Positions 30,950-43,435 of a DNA stretch of 64,000 nucleotides are shown piece after piece. Under the pieces are notes generated by a model. It was not told where the DNA came from, searched no databases, and saw nothing but the letters and a program-made list of their open reading frames with translations. Position 1 is the stretch's first letter. Every line of letters begins with the position of its first letter. Made by a program: the position numbers and the translations under genes. This DNA comes from Ceratobasidium sp. AG-K (lineage: Eukaryota > Basidiomycota > Agaricomycetes > Cantharellales > Ceratobasidiaceae): the NCBI GenBank assembly GCA_037039685.1, contig JAWNGF010000006.1:1922001-1986000 (forward strand). Reading direction: 5' to 3'.

Positions 30950-32960
30950 TGCACCCAGGTAGAACCAGCACGAGTATAGCCGTCTTCTGGAGCGCTGTCG
31001 TTAGAAGATGCCAGGCATGGGGTAACACCTCGGCAAGATCGATAGCAGCGAACGTATGGTGAATGGGTGACTGTTCCAGCCTACCGATCTCTCAATATCC
31101 ACGGGCAGTCTAAATGGAATGCGCTATCGAGAGTGGTCCTTGGCCTGGGAAACAAACGACGACCGGACGCTACACAGTGCCGCGCGCCTTGTTGAGGACG
31201 TCTAACGATCTCTTGGGTATGTGTGTGTATGCTTCACGAGTGTTTAAACCGATTGGCGTGAGGAAGGGGGAAGTGGAAGGGCGTCACATGTGCCAGGCGC
31301 TGCTGTCGTTGGCGCGTGTTGGAACCGAGCCACTCGTATGGCTTCAGCAAATGATTTAGCAGTGAACATACAGTAGACGTAAAGCGGTCGCCCTAGCTTA
31401 CCTGTGGCTCAGTATCCCCAGATGGTCCGAACAGAGCGTATGGTCGGGCGGCATGTCGTTTCACTCGGGAAACGGACACCGATGGGAACGCTGCCCAGCG
31501 TAGGACCCCGTTGAGAATTTCTTGCCCCCTCGAGAATGTGTGAACATGCTACGGGGGACAAACACTGGCTTGGCGTGGTCGAGAGTGGGGTGGGGATAAG
31601 AGCGCTATCGTCGTCAACGTTCGTCGAGACCGAGGGCCACCAACATCCGTTCATATCGCTACAGCGAATCGTTTAGCAATGAACACCAGGACGTGAGCGG
31701 TTGCTCCAGCTTACCGATTGCTCAGTGTCCTGAAGGTCTCAGCAGGGTGGAATAGAGTTAGGTGTTGATTACTGGGGACACTGGCGCCGACCGGAGAGAA
31801 AACACAGGGCGGGTCAGCATCGCATGACCCCTTGAGGATGCAGATGCAGGACATGCCAGTCAAACATGAACGACGGGCAAGGGAAATAAGGGGTAAGGTG
31901 TGTCACATGCCCCAAGGCGCTTTTGTCGTCACCATGTTGAAATTGAGGCCTACACTGGTATCCGCCCGTATGGCTCTAGCAAATCGTTTAGCAACCAACG
32001 CACAGTGTGTATGGAGCCACCACATTGGCTTACCAACTGTTTGATACTGCCCGATGGCATGAACGATCGATTGAGCTGTGTGTGAGTTGGCGAAAGAGAC
32101 GCCTAATTGGGGACACTGCACAGTGCGGTCAGCCTGTTGGAGACGTCGAATGAACCCAATGGACATGCGCTCGTGGCGGGACAGCGGTGGGATGTGAGGG
32201 AAAGCAAAGGGGGAGTGTGTGTGATGTGTGTCTGGGCGCTACCGTCGTCGGCAAGCGTTGAAACCGAGACCCACACGGGACCGCTGTATGAATTATTTAG
32301 CGACCAACGCATAGTAAAGATGAAGCGGCAGCCCCAGCTTACCGGCTGTTCGATCTCACCCGACAGCACGGACCGAGTGTCCGGATCAGCGCCATGTGTG
32401 AGTCGGGGAACAGACACCGACTGGAAGCATCCCCCGCCGATGGAGACGCTGCATGACCCGTTGTGCACGTTACAGTGGTCAACCAATAGGTAGAAAATGG
32501 AAACAGTGATCAAGGGAATGGTGGGAGCAAAGGGGGAGTGTCGGGCGCCCGAAAGCACGCTCATTGGCGGCGCGGAGGCTCACATCAGCGCCCTTTAGCG
32601 GGTCGTTTAGCAATGAACACAGAGTCGATATAAAGCAGCCGCTTCAACGTACTAGTTGCTCCCTCTCCGTAAGGAACAAATGAAATGCGTGGCCGTATCG
32701 CGCATGACTAGCACCCGGCACAACAGACCACCCTATAGACTCGTTGGACGTGGATGTGAATGCTACGCAAGTCAAAGACGAGTGGCAACAAGCGAGGGCG
32801 CCAGCGTGCCACATATCCTAGAGCGCGATCGTTGGAGGAAGTCAAGACGTAGACGCATCGTGTTCGCTCGTATGGCTTCAGTGAGACATTTAGCGATTAA
32901 CAATATAAAGCGGATGCTCTGGCTTACCGGCTGTTAAATATTCCTGGGAAAATTGGATTA
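30950..32960. repeat. Array of about seven diverged ~310-bp tandem repeats
   Basis: A core with TTTAGC followed by CAATGAAC-like sequence recurs at 31355, 31672, 31987, 32296, 32606 and 32889 (spacings 317, 315, 309, 310, 283). In most units about 40 bp later comes AGCTTACCG-like sequence, also at 31078 in a leading unit. A second block (GGCGCT..CGTCGT followed by CCGAG) keeps the same period. Units are perhaps 60-70% alike. No gene family was recognised in it. Confidence 0.7.
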
Positions 32961-34359
32961 GTTGCTCGATGAGAGTGCACACTGGGCAAAGGATCAAGTC
33001 TGGAGAGCATGGCGGTTGGGAAGAAAGGCTTCGGTAAACAGTTACCATGTATGGAGCGTTGGAAGGGCGGATAGCAGTCCCAACAAACCAAGTGGTGGGA
33101 GTCAGCCTAGCCGCCGACCCTCATATGGGCTGATTATCCATCGAGTCCTGTTGCATAACCACCCCAAGTAACGGGTCGTACGGTTCCGACTGCCTAATTG
33201 TTGTAGCCCAAAAGGGTCGGGAAATTACAACAAGGCGTTACGCAGGGAGAAAGAATCACATTGCGATACATTATCCGAATCAATACAAGAGGAAACCAGG
33301 TGAGAGTAGCACGAGAACGAAGCGCTAATAACAGGCGCATATATGACATCTCACAAAACAGACACTCGAGAGTTTTGTAATCGCCGCGAAATGGATGCGC
33401 GTCGCTCTCCCTGGAGATTCCGCGACGCCAAAACATTTCGGTGTGGATTGATGTTTGGCCAAGTCGCATCTGCAAATGTATTGCAAATAGAACCGACGCT
33501 CGGCCCGAGTATGACTCGGTACACCGAATTCGTGTGCGTCCATTGGAGGATAACCACGCCTCCAGGGGTCTGCGCTACGAGGAAGCCCACAATGGGAATT
33601 ATGGCCGACAGGTGACCTCAGAGCGAACAGATGACCCAGGCACGGGCGCGAGATGGGAGAGCAGGGCGTGCAATACCTTTGGATAAAAACGATTATATTC
33701 AGTACAAAAACGAGACTGTATGAGACTCGATATGTAAGTACAAAGCATTGTTGAACGATACCCGTAACTAGTAAATTCACACGACAAATGGCCGCGCCGA
33801 TCCAGAGCACAACAAATCACGCGCTCACGTGATCGCGGATACGCGAGGTCCAGGTGCCGCTCCGATCGACCGTATAGCGCGCCCGTAAAGGTCATATGGA
33901 ACGAAGTGATAGGAAGAGGGTGAAGGTGGCGTACGGTGTCAGCAAACCCTCGATTGCTCCGGGGGAGCTCTAGGAGCTCCAGGAAGCTGCGGGATCATCC
34001 GCGCCATCCGGGACAGTGCCAAAACCTAGCAGTGTGCTGAAAGCCAACCAAACGGTTCCTTACAGGGGGAAACACCGAAACCGCTGATCGCGACCGAAAC
34101 CAGAGAGGATCAAGTCGCTCGACCATTTCGACTATCGGCCGAGGAATTGGAGCCGCGTTCACCGTGGATGGCTGAACAAGAAAACCGTGCCGAAGCCTCA
34201 GTATGCTTAGCTACGACGAGGCAAGGTTCATGAACCACTGGATGTCCCTCGAGGGACGCCCGGCCTGTTACATCGACGGGCCCAAGTATATCGGGTGTCC
34301 TCCGTCGTCGTTTGCAATCGGATTGCTAAAGCGAATGAATCGTACAGTGAGACTGACGC
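32961..34359. other. Unassigned region
   Basis: Several overlapping frames of 80-160 codons on both strands (33194-33895) have no motif, and none is favoured. The stretch 33950-34250 has short coding-like pieces (for example NKKTVPKPQY) interrupted by stops. Nothing can be supported as a gene. Confidence 0.4.
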
Positions 34360-35310
34360 CCAGGACGCATGTACGCTGAGGTATTCTGGCGGTTTCTGCG
34401 GGTAGGCCTACAGGTGAAGCCTCACAAGTCTAGCGTAGGTTTGGCTTGTCCAGCAGGAATAGAATCCTCATAAACACAAGTCGATGACGTAATAGAGGAT
34501 CTCCTCGAGACGCCAACGTCGACCACCCATGCATTGTCCGGGGGGGTTTATTTTCTATTTCATATTTTATTTTACGTCCCGGGTTAGGATGTATGTGTAG
34601 CCAGACGCCGTATAGCTGAATTCTATGATTAGTTGGGCCAGTTTGCCGGGTGTGCAATTGCTGAGCAACTCTCCAATGATTGAGGTATCGACTCAACCCG
34701 GTTCACCAGTAGAAAAAAATCGATGAATGTGTGTTCGATAGTGACGGAGGCCCAGAGCTCGAGAGTTGATTTTGTGTCCGGCGATCGGTACGGAGTTCCA
34801 TGTCGACGTGGCTTATCAGCGGCATTTCGCCTGAGTTTGAGGCAACGAGCTGTGTACTAGCAAGCTGCCATTCCCCGCTCGAGCTGAATGAACAGAGGTC
34901 GACGTAAGTCCAGAAAGTATGCAAGCCAAACTCAATGAGGCGCCAGTAAGATCAAGCATAAATCATGACAGTCGAAGGTCCAGGCCGATCCCCCAGATGT
35001 TTTCCCAAAGGACGATCAGGCGCAAAGGCACGCTCCGTTTTGTGAGCAAACAGGAAAACTCGAGCCAAGATCTCTGGGGAAGCAAATGTATTGGGAAAAT
35101 CTTGTCACAATGGTTGTGGATCCTATCAAAGACTCGTTTGCCGTGGTCTAGAGTTGCTTCGTAGGGGATAATTGTCTGCATCTCGTCGGGAATGCTACTA
35201 GCCGCGCCAGTAAGTGTGTTGCCCATATCATAATGGTTCGAAATAGTGCTGCGGGCCTCGAGGTATCACTCCAGAAGGGATTCAAGCAGGGCGCTCACAC
35301 GATATGCAAT
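34360..35310 (-). pseudogene. F-box/LRR pseudogene (5' half)
   Basis: A broken paralogue of 35617-37248. Readable pieces from 5' to 3': start-like MLEQLHIV at about 35310, MGNTLTGAASSIPDEMQTI, TLDHGKRVFDRIHNHCDKI then a shifted F-box-like region, FWTYVDLCSFSSSGEWQLAS, and the region matching GLVRLHLMG near 34400. A TGA early in the gene (near 35266) and several frameshifts inactivate it. The C-terminal half is absent. Confidence 0.8.
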
Positions 35311-35616
35311 TGTTCGAGCATTCTTAATGGTTGAGTGGGGTGATGGCTGTTGGCTGTCAAACCTGTTCCAGATCCCGGGATACACGTGATGAGGAACGCG
35401 ACCGACTTTTCCTGCGAAGGAGATGCAACGTCCAACTCATCCACGTACAGTTGGGCTTATATTTCTTGCATCTACATCTCAACTCAGCGGCGTTATCCAA
35501 CTGCATGCAGGGGTGGAATGCTGGCTATATACATCTACATGTAAGTTAAACAATAATCGACTGCGAATAGAATAAACATTAGGCATAAATCCCACCCTAC
35601 TTGATTATATAGATAG

Positions 35617-37248
35617 TTAGGTTACAGGATGCTGCTCCCAATCATGTTCGTTCGGGTCGCCGCAATTGAAAAATGAAGGACTTGGAGACATTCGCCGCAG
35701 TATATGCATGTAGCGATTGATATCATCCTCATCACCGTCCTCATCTAAAACTGAACACGAATCCGAGTCGATTAAGACTTCACTAAACGGATACTTCCCT
35801 ACGATAGTGTGGATCGCGCCTAGATCGAGAGTCGAAGCTGCCAAGCGCAGCTCGTCCAAGTTGCATCCAGGATCAAGACCCGAGTATCCCCGTATCAATG
35901 GGGCCTCGCGATGTTCAAGATCGAATCCGTCCAAAGATAGTACCTGCAACTGCGGCATGATCTGAAGTAGGCTAGTGAATTCAAGGGGCTCGTTGGGTGT
36001 CGGCGCGGCAGCATGTAGTTGTACCACGTTGGACCGCTCGAAAAATAACCCATGTTCACCTTCGTCCAACGGCGGTGTTCCTGATTCCCCAAAGACCGTC
36101 GACATGCGTAAGGGCTTGGGGCCAGGACCAATCAAGCGTAATACGCTTTCATGATCATCAAAGCGATCGAATTCTAGATGCAACGCCTCTAACTGGCCGA
36201 GGTATACTTGGGGAGGACCATCATCGTCATCCTCGTCCTCGTCGCCATCATCTTCGATGGCGTAGCTAAACCGGAAGAATTGGAGAGCGGGACTGGCGCT
36301 TAGGACGCGTGCGAGCTGAGATGTTGTGATGGTATCATCAGTTAGGCCCATAAGGTGGAGCCTCACCAACCCGGTGTATGCTTGGCTCGTCCAGTAGAGG
36401 TAGAAACCCTGTAAACGCAGGACAGTGACATGACACAAAACTTCTTCGAGATGTCGGTGAGACGCATCAACCCTCAACCTGTTGTCCGGGGGATTTTTCG
36501 TGTCCTTGGCTACAATATACGTTTGATCGGAGGTGTCGTCGCCACACCCTATAGTGAGTTGGGTCAATTTTCCGGGTGTGCAATTACCGAGGAGTTTATC
36601 AACTATTGAGGTATGAGATACACCGAGTGTGTGAGCGGAATAGAGGTCGATAGACTTCGTTTTCGAGGCAACAGAAGCGCAGAGTTCGAGAGTTGATTGT
36701 TTATACTCAGAATCGCTACGGGTCCCTATGTTCACGTGTACAGCCAATTGTGACTCGCCCGAATGTGAAGCAAACACTTGCGCGCGATCAAGCAGCCAGC
36801 CCTCATTAGAACTAAACGGGCCGAGGTCGATATGGGTCCAGAGAGCGCGCGAGCTGAATGCAATTGAGCGCCAGTAAGAGCAAGTGTGGATTATTGCAGT
36901 AGAAGGTCCAGGCTGATCTTTCAGAGATCTCCTGGTAGGACGATCCGGTCCAAATGCACATTCCGTTTTGTGAGCGAACAGGAAAACCCGAGTCAGAATC
37001 TCTGGGGGGAGTGAGTGTATGGGAACAATCCTATCACAGCGATTGCGGAGCTTCCCGACGACCCTTCTGCTGTGGTCCAGGGTTGATTCATAAGAAACAA
37101 TTGTTTGCAGCTCCTCGAGGATGGTTTCTGGGGCATCGATCAGTATATTGCCCATATCATATTGGCTAGAAATGGTAAGGCAAGTGTCAAGGTATTTCTC
37201 GAGAGCGGATTTGAGTAGGGCGCTCGCGGCATGCAGGTGTTCTAGCAT
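35617..37248 (-). CDS. F-box/leucine-rich-repeat protein, intact
   Basis: A single-exon gene of 543 codons. The N-terminal helix (MLEHLHAASALLKSALEKYL) and a segment DHSRRVVGKLRNRCDRIVP precede an F-box-like motif at about residues 76-92 (IHSLPPEILTRVFLFAH), with CSYWRSIAFSSRALWTHIDL following, as usual in Agaricomycete F-box-like proteins. Diffuse leucine-rich repeats fill the rest (VLRLQGFYLYW, GLVRLHLMGLTDD, LQVLSLDGFDLEH). An acidic run (EDDGDEDEDDDDG) lies near residue 335. Likely role: SCF ubiquitin-ligase adaptor. It is the only intact member of a local family with broken copies on both sides (34360-35310, 37884-39480) and a fragment at 28096-28458. Confidence 0.88.
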   Translation of the reverse strand: MLEHLHAASALLKSALEKYLDTCLTISSQYDMGNILIDAPETILEELQTIVSYESTLDHSRRVVGKLRNRCDRIVPIHSLPPEILTRVFLFAHKTECAFGPDRPTRRSLKDQPGPSTAIIHTCSYWRSIAFSSRALWTHIDLGPFSSNEGWLLDRAQVFASHSGESQLAVHVNIGTRSDSEYKQSTLELCASVASKTKSIDLYSAHTLGVSHTSIVDKLLGNCTPGKLTQLTIGCGDDTSDQTYIVAKDTKNPPDNRLRVDASHRHLEEVLCHVTVLRLQGFYLYWTSQAYTGLVRLHLMGLTDDTITTSQLARVLSASPALQFFRFSYAIEDDGDEDEDDDDGPPQVYLGQLEALHLEFDRFDDHESVLRLIGPGPKPLRMSTVFGESGTPPLDEGEHGLFFERSNVVQLHAAAPTPNEPLEFTSLLQIMPQLQVLSLDGFDLEHREAPLIRGYSGLDPGCNLDELRLAASTLDLGAIHTIVGKYPFSEVLIDSDSCSVLDEDGDEDDINRYMHILRRMSPSPSFFNCGDPNEHDWEQHPVT

Positions 37249-37883
37249 TCTCGTATTGGGAAAAGTGAGGCGAGAACTTATAGTAGGTCTGGCCTTTGTC
37301 AGCTATGAAGTATTTCCGAGGCACACGTGATGATCAAAAGCGACCTGCTTTTCATCCGAAGGCCCCGACTCCGTAGTCAGGCCAAACTTGGGACAGAGCA
37401 AGGCAAGGCGGCGGGCAAATTTCCTTCAAAGAGAAGGCTGCGCGTAAATAAAAAATCTCTAATTGACTTGGGGACAAATATCTCTTTGCCAAACCTATCG
37501 ATCCACCCGAGATCCAGAATATTTTTGAAATGCACGCAGAATATGTTTAGATGCTAGAACAGCCTGCGTCACAATTGAAGACTGAAGTAAACAAGTGTAG
37601 GGTCTGCCCAATGTATTACCGAAGGCCTCTGTTTATGTTTAACCACCTTGGACTGGAATCCCCGAAAGATAGATTCAGATGTAGAACCTAGTCAATGGCT
37701 CGCTTGTTTAGAATGTCGGTTCCGTCCGACTAGTTAAGTGGCTAACTTCATATCGATAGATGTGCAGCCTCATAGTAGGCGATAAGTTAAACCTAGAAGT
37801 CAGAGGCAAATACGGTAACTGATATATGGTATAATATAAAAAGTAACTAATACATTACTACTGGGTTCGGCACAGATGAGTAT
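37249..37883. other. Intergenic region upstream of the intact F-box gene
   Basis: AT-rich, without coding exon. It should contain the promoter of 35617-37248 and the 3' flank of the neighbouring pseudogene. No clear TATA box was assigned. Confidence 0.45.
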
Positions 37884-39480
37884 TTAGTCCCAATCCTCTT
37901 TTTTGGGGTCGCCATGATAAACGAACTTCACACCTGGGAGTATTGCCTCCAGCTCAAGCTCATAATGTATAAAGTTGTCAACCTCTCCAATACTGTCGAA
38001 AACGGAGCAAGTCTCTGGGTCAATTGTAATGGCGGCAATCGGGTACTCCTCCACAATACGGTCAAGCACCTCTCGGTCTAGGATAGACTCTGTTAGGTGC
38101 AATCCGACCAATGAAGATTGGGGAAGGAGCCTCCATTGATATGTTGGTATGTGATTTCTACATCATGTTCAAGGTTGAACTCATCCAAGGAGAGCGTCTT
38201 CAGTCCAGGCAGCGCCTGGAGTAGCTCGGATAACCCGAGGGGTTCGTTGGGTGACGTTGCGACGGTATGCAGCTGCACTACATTAGAGCGCGCGAAAAAT
38301 GACCCGTGTTCGCCTTCAGTCAACGGCGGGGTGTCATGTTCCCAGAAGATAGCCGACATAAGCAAGGGGTTGGGACTGGGAGCAATCAAGCAAAACACGC
38401 GCTCATGATGGGTAAAGTCTCCAGGTTCTAAATACAGCACTTTGAGATAGCGGAGTGGCACAGGCGAAGGTTGAACTCCATCTTCATCTTCTGCGATGCC
38501 AGCGCCGAAGTGAAGGTATCGCTCTCGAGGGGACTGGCAGTCAGGACGCGTGCGAGTTGAGATACCGTGATGGAATCTTCGTCCATGCCCATGAGGTGCA
38601 GTCTCACAAGCCCGGTGTATGCTTGACTTGTCCAGCAGAAATAAACTCCTTTCAAACGCAACACATCGACATGAAGCAAAACATTCTCTAGATACTGATG
38701 AGAAGCTTCAATCACCAAGCTGTTGTCTATGGGCGTTTCCAGGTCCTGGGCTGCAATGAACCTTGGGTGGGTCGTGTACGCATGGTATTTTATTGTAATC
38801 AGGGTTATTTTCCTGGCGTACAATTACTGAGAATTTTCCCAATAATCGAGGCATGGGATTTGCGGAAAGAACGAGCGGAGAGGAGGTCGATTGCCCTGGC
38901 TCTTCTGGCGACAGAAGCACAGAGCTCGAGAGCTGACTGCTTGCAATTAGAAACCTTTTCACGTCCCATTTTAACATGAACCGCTAAAAGCAATGTGCCT
39001 AAGCGTGAATCAAGTGCTTTGGCACGATCAAGTAGCCATTCCTCGCTGGGCCCGCAAGGAGCAAGATCAATGTGAGTCCAGAGCGCGCGCGAGTTGATTG
39101 TAATGAAGCGCCAGTAAGAGCAAGTGCGAAGAAGAGACATAGTCAACTTCGGCCAATTCTTCAAAGGGTTGTTGATAAGACTTTTGGGCCGAAGGGAACA
39201 TTCTAGTGCCTGAGCAAATGAAAAAATACGAGTCAAGATTTCGGAAGGAGGCAAGTTTATTGGAACAATCTTGTCGCATTGGTTTCGAAGTTTCGTAACC
39301 AGCTGTTTGCTATGATATAATGACGATTCACAGGAGGTGATTGTCTCCAATTCCACGAGAATTGCATTAGAAATACTACTGAGCACGGAGCCTGTCTCGG
39401 GCCTGTTGGAAATAGTGAGGCAAATGGCGAGGTATTGCTCGAGGGCATATTTGAGGGTGCTGTTGCAACTGCTCTATCAT
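37884..39480 (-). pseudogene. F-box/LRR pseudogene, nearly full length
   Basis: A paralogue of 35617-37248 that needs several frame changes. A start at 39480 (MIEQLQ) is followed by a loss of about seven bases, so the body (KYALEQYLAICLTISNRPE) is in another frame. Then come PSEILTRIFSFAQALEC (F-box-like), LRTCSYWRFITINSRALWTH, a break near 38810, TGLVRLHLMGMDEDSITVSQ, a break near 38450, EGEHGSFFARSNVVQLHTV, and a last piece ending HGDPKKEDWD. The order of parts is conserved, so this is a recent decay and not rearrangement. Confidence 0.85.
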
Positions 39481-40609
39481 TTTCGTGTATTCGATAGTGT
39501 AATGGAGGAACGTTGTGATAAATCTGACCGCCGCCGGTTGTTGGCTGTTCCGACACGCACGTGACGATCAACTTTGAGCCACGCCCAGGCAGCATACCAC
39601 CGCCACTTCGTCATGGAAATGCGACGCACAGTCGAGAAACACTATCCGCCATGAGAGTGTGGCTTCGCGGTACTGGCGAACCAGTGCGCCAGTGGTCATA
39701 TCCAGTAATATTTCAGCATGTATGGCATACACCCACACCATCTCGATCCGACGAGAAACGCAAACACAGGATTCCTACTATGTTCAACAGAGGCATTCAG
39801 TGACGCAACCATGACGATTGGCTCGATCCGCATCACATAATAATGGCTTGACCGACCGAAATTTAGATCAGTACTGGCCCCATGTGGTCCTCCTCAACCG
39901 CTATGACAATTGGAGCTGACTTTAATTGTCAAATATCGCAAGTCTCACAGGCAGCACAACCCCAAATTTCCGCATACATTCACCGTAATTAAATTCTTGA
40001 CCACTTGCAACTACATCCTAACTCCCGAACTCTCTTGACAAACAGAAACTCAGCGGATTGATCACTAGTAATGGCTGGAAGTGTTGAGCGGTGGCGGCTT
40101 TGAGTGGGCGTCTGATTTGGGTATCTACGGACTCGCCAGGAGGAACTCAAAGCAAGTACTGAAATCAACAAAACCGACTTGCCTTTGTTTATTACTTGAT
40201 GCACCGGCTGAATTGATTCATGTCGCCGAGACTCTCACGAATTTCATGGTCTAGGATGAATGGAAAGCAGACCATGTATCTTTCCCACTCTGGTTTTTGT
40301 GTTCCTACTCGATGTCATTCAATCCTCTCTCACCTATTCACTGGCGCTGAACAAATTTATCACTCAGACAAAATTCCATTGGTGCTCCGGATCGCGGCTG
40401 AACCTGGTTTCAACTAGTTCATGCCGACACAGTGGTCGGATCAAATTCCATGGCACTCAGCAATACAGCGACGATACGCGAGATGAACACTACATGCCCC
40501 CAATTCACAAACTAAATCAAGGCGCTATCATGATCGTGCCCAAACTGTCACGTATCCATTAAACAAGTCAGATCTATCCAATACTTGCTCTACGGTAACC
40601 TTTTTGAGA
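39481..40609. other. Mostly unassigned; possible membrane-protein relic at 40265-40430
   Basis: The plus strand at 40265-40430 reads TLVFVFLLDVIQSSLTYSLA then NKFITQ, resembling one helix pair of the basidiomycete DUF6534 membrane family, but no neighbouring exons were found. The rest shows nothing recognisable. Confidence 0.35.
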
Positions 40610-42322
40610 TCAATGACTCCCACCACTCGTAAATTCTTGGCCCATAGGCCCTTCCAGGTCGCCCTGCTTCTTCAGAAGATCCCCCGCATGAGCACCTCTC
40701 GGGACGCTTTGCTTGTCTTGCTCATCAACTAGGGGGTCCTTGTCGTCCTCGGCCTCCTTCCGCTCGTCTCCAGCCAAGAGCCCTCTACCTTCCTCGGCAG
40801 ACGGGGCGAGATCCCACATCGCAGTTGATTCTGTGTTGGCGGGAGCCGAGGACTCAGACGGAGGCTTATTCAACTAGGGATAAGCAATTAGTAAGATTCG
40901 TGATCAAGCAGAAGGAATGCTTACCGCAACAAAGATTGCGCTCGCAATGATAATACATGTCCCAACGACGCTGAGTCCCGATGGACTGACACCGAACGCG
41001 ATACGTTCAAATACCAGCGAGAACACGACTTGGACGTAGAGTACCATTGACCCTCGGGATGCTGTTTCTCGTTGGAGCCCCAGGGTGAGCAGCAACTTCA
41101 TGCAATGAGCCTCATCAATCATAGTAATAGTGCTTGAGACGTACTTGTGCGATGAAGCCAAAAAGCCCAACGATAATCAGCATGCCCAACCATGTCCAAC
41201 GATTGGGCATGACCCACGGCGTATGCGTGACGAACATGGCGATCACCGAGACAATCACACACCATACCGAGAAGTATGACATGGTCTGCATGGGGTGTGC
41301 GCGCTTCCCTATCTTCCGAATCGAGACATCTATGAGGATGGATTAGCATTTGGTCCGGGAGAAACAACAGAATATAGTACATACATGCGCCCGAAGCACC
41401 AAGGACTCCGATAAGCGCTACGCTAAACCCCGCATCAGAGGGAACACCTTGGATAGAGTGCCGACGTACCCTACGGCAACCATGCGCTGAGCTTCGGTGA
41501 CTACAGGACCGCCAGTTCCTGCTCCTGCGTCAGCTCTCTCACTTCCGCCAAATAGTGAGGTAGGCTTTGCGATGAGGACAACCCCAGATAGCGAAGTGAC
41601 TGGAGAGCCGTCAGCAAGAGTTGATCGCCTCAGTTAGAAGAACATACGTCCAGCGATGCCCTGCTTCCACGACACGGCTTCGTGAAGAAAGAGAAAACCG
41701 AATGCCGCCGTAACGGTTGGCGCTAGGAAAGTCAATACAGTTGCATCCGAAAGCGACATGAATTGCAGTGAGTAATAAAGACCGAATAGACCGAAGAACC
41801 TGCCTAGCGGTTAGTAGTTTGTAGAAAGCATGTCCAACCGAGACGTACCCAACTACGCCACGAATCACCAGCCATTTCCTGACGCCTTTGGGTCCAAGCA
41901 CTGGATCGGGCACACCAGAAGCAAACCTAATCTCGTTCCTAGTATCAGAAGCCGTGTTGGCTTGGCACAGTACGTACATGTATACTTGACAACATATGAG
42001 TGTGATAGCCATTCGTGCCGCGATAACCTAGTTTATGCCTATCAATCAGGTTGGCTGTGGACACAGGCAGAGAACTTACCTCAAACGTGGGCACGGGGTC
42101 ATCTAATACAGTCAGGAATTTAACACTCAAGTTCATCAAGCTAAAGAACAGCTGGCTGGCGGCAATGATAAATAGGCCTTTGTTGCTTTTGAGAAAGTCT
42201 CGTAAAGCGCTGGGGGGTGACCTTGTAATTTCATGGTCCTCCTCGGTTCGGGTAGGCACAGGAATGAAAACATGCCTCTCGGAGGGAGATAGCTCTAAAG
42301 AATGAGAATGGCGAGTTGTCAT
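40610..42322 (-). CDS. EamA-type drug/metabolite transporter
   Basis: A multi-exon membrane protein with the two-repeat EamA layout. Exon 1 starts MTTRHSHSLELSPSERHVFI with a hydrophilic tail, then LFIIAASQLFFSLMNLSVKF. Later exons give VIAARMAITLICCQVYM, KGVRKWLVIRGVVG, FFGLFGLYYSLQFMSLSDAT, VLTFLAPTVTAAFGFLFLHE, SLSGVVLIAKPTSLFGG, VALIGVLGASGA, RKIGKRAHPMQTMSYFSVW, WTWLGMLIIVGLFGFIAQ and QVVFSLVFERIAFG. The C-terminus is acidic and hydrophilic (DERKEAEDDKDPLVDEQD). The introns are about 50 bp; the one after QRMVAVG is only ~47 bp, and skipping it causes a shift. It resembles SLC35G-like carriers; the substrate is unknown. A C-rich tract lies just upstream of the start. Confidence 0.87.
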
Positions 42323-43435
42323 CGTCGCAGCGGGGGAGGGGGGGGGGACAGATAGCCTGAGAGTAGAGGTTTGAGCTACTTAACACCCACGCAGCTATAA
42401 GGAGAAGTCATTATGAAATACCTGGAAAGTCGATTATAGATTGTCGAACCACCAGTAAAGGGTGAGTACAGCTAGAATTCAAACAAACCGGAACGGAGCT
42501 GAATTGGGAAGGTGTCCAGAATGGATTGATATTACTCCACAATGACGTATTTAGCCCAATAATCTCGAGATGTGGGCAATAGACAAGTCAATCGACAGTA
42601 TCTGCCTTTAAGATGAGCGGAGCTATGCTGGCTATCGATTTTTTTTCGTTGTTCGTGGGTGCCCCTCGTGGTGGTCGTTACGACGAGGAAGTCCATGATG
42701 GTGCAAGTCATCGACTGGCCGGTGATATTTTGGTTCTCTTGATGAGTCAGCGGCTTGATTGGCCGCCCGGACACATCGAGCACAAATCAGGCCAAATAAT
42801 GGCTCAGGGAGATTTTGTAGCATAAACTGGTGCACAAAAGAGGTTAGCGGGTGAAACGATATGGATATATATATGTGCACATGGGTAACGTATCGATACA
42901 TGACAGGGGAGTTCAATTGAAGTGCACGTCAATGACCGACCACCAACAAGTGCCGCGAATCATGAGGGGCTTGAGTAGGCGGCTACACATCGATACACTG
43001 AAGCGACGGCTATCGTGGTTGGCCGCCGACCGGTACAGTAATAGCCGTCCAGGCACCGAACATCAATTCAGTCACGTGTTGCACGAGCAATCGTCTTGAC
43101 GCCTCTGCAAGTGGGCAATCCCATCGGCAAAATCAAAATACTCTTGGCAGCGCTGTGTAGCTCCCCCCTCCCCTCCCCGAGTGCTCCAGGAATGCGATTG
43201 TAACGCTCCCGGCACGCTCCGGAGCCCCCACAGAATTTCTTGCTTCTGCCAAGCCGTCCTTTATCATTGGAACTGGGACCTGCAACGGGGCGAGGAAGCC
43301 CCTCGTGTGTGGCTGTACGTAAATTATAGATGTGGAAATTTCAGAGATTGGTCAAAGATAATCGAGGGCAACACCATTTTATTCCGAGACTTCAACTCGA
43401 CCTACAGTACCCCCCGAGTAACTCTTCCTCTCGCT
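42323..43435. other. Divergent intergenic region between transporter and P450
   Basis: It contains a run of G (about 42333-42349 on the plus strand, pyrimidine tract toward the transporter start). TATATATAT at 42865-42874 is far from either start. The plus-strand frame 43181-43435 is open into the P450 start but looks like 5' UTR. No gene was found. Confidence 0.45.

Noticed and set aside
30481..30954. 157-codon minus-strand open frame at the left edge of the repeat array
   Set aside because: No motif, no plausible intron neighbours, and it overlaps repeat-like sequence; length alone is not enough.
33194..33895. Several overlapping open frames of 80-160 codons on both strands
   Set aside because: They compete with one another, lack motifs and have no conserved neighbours; treated as chance.
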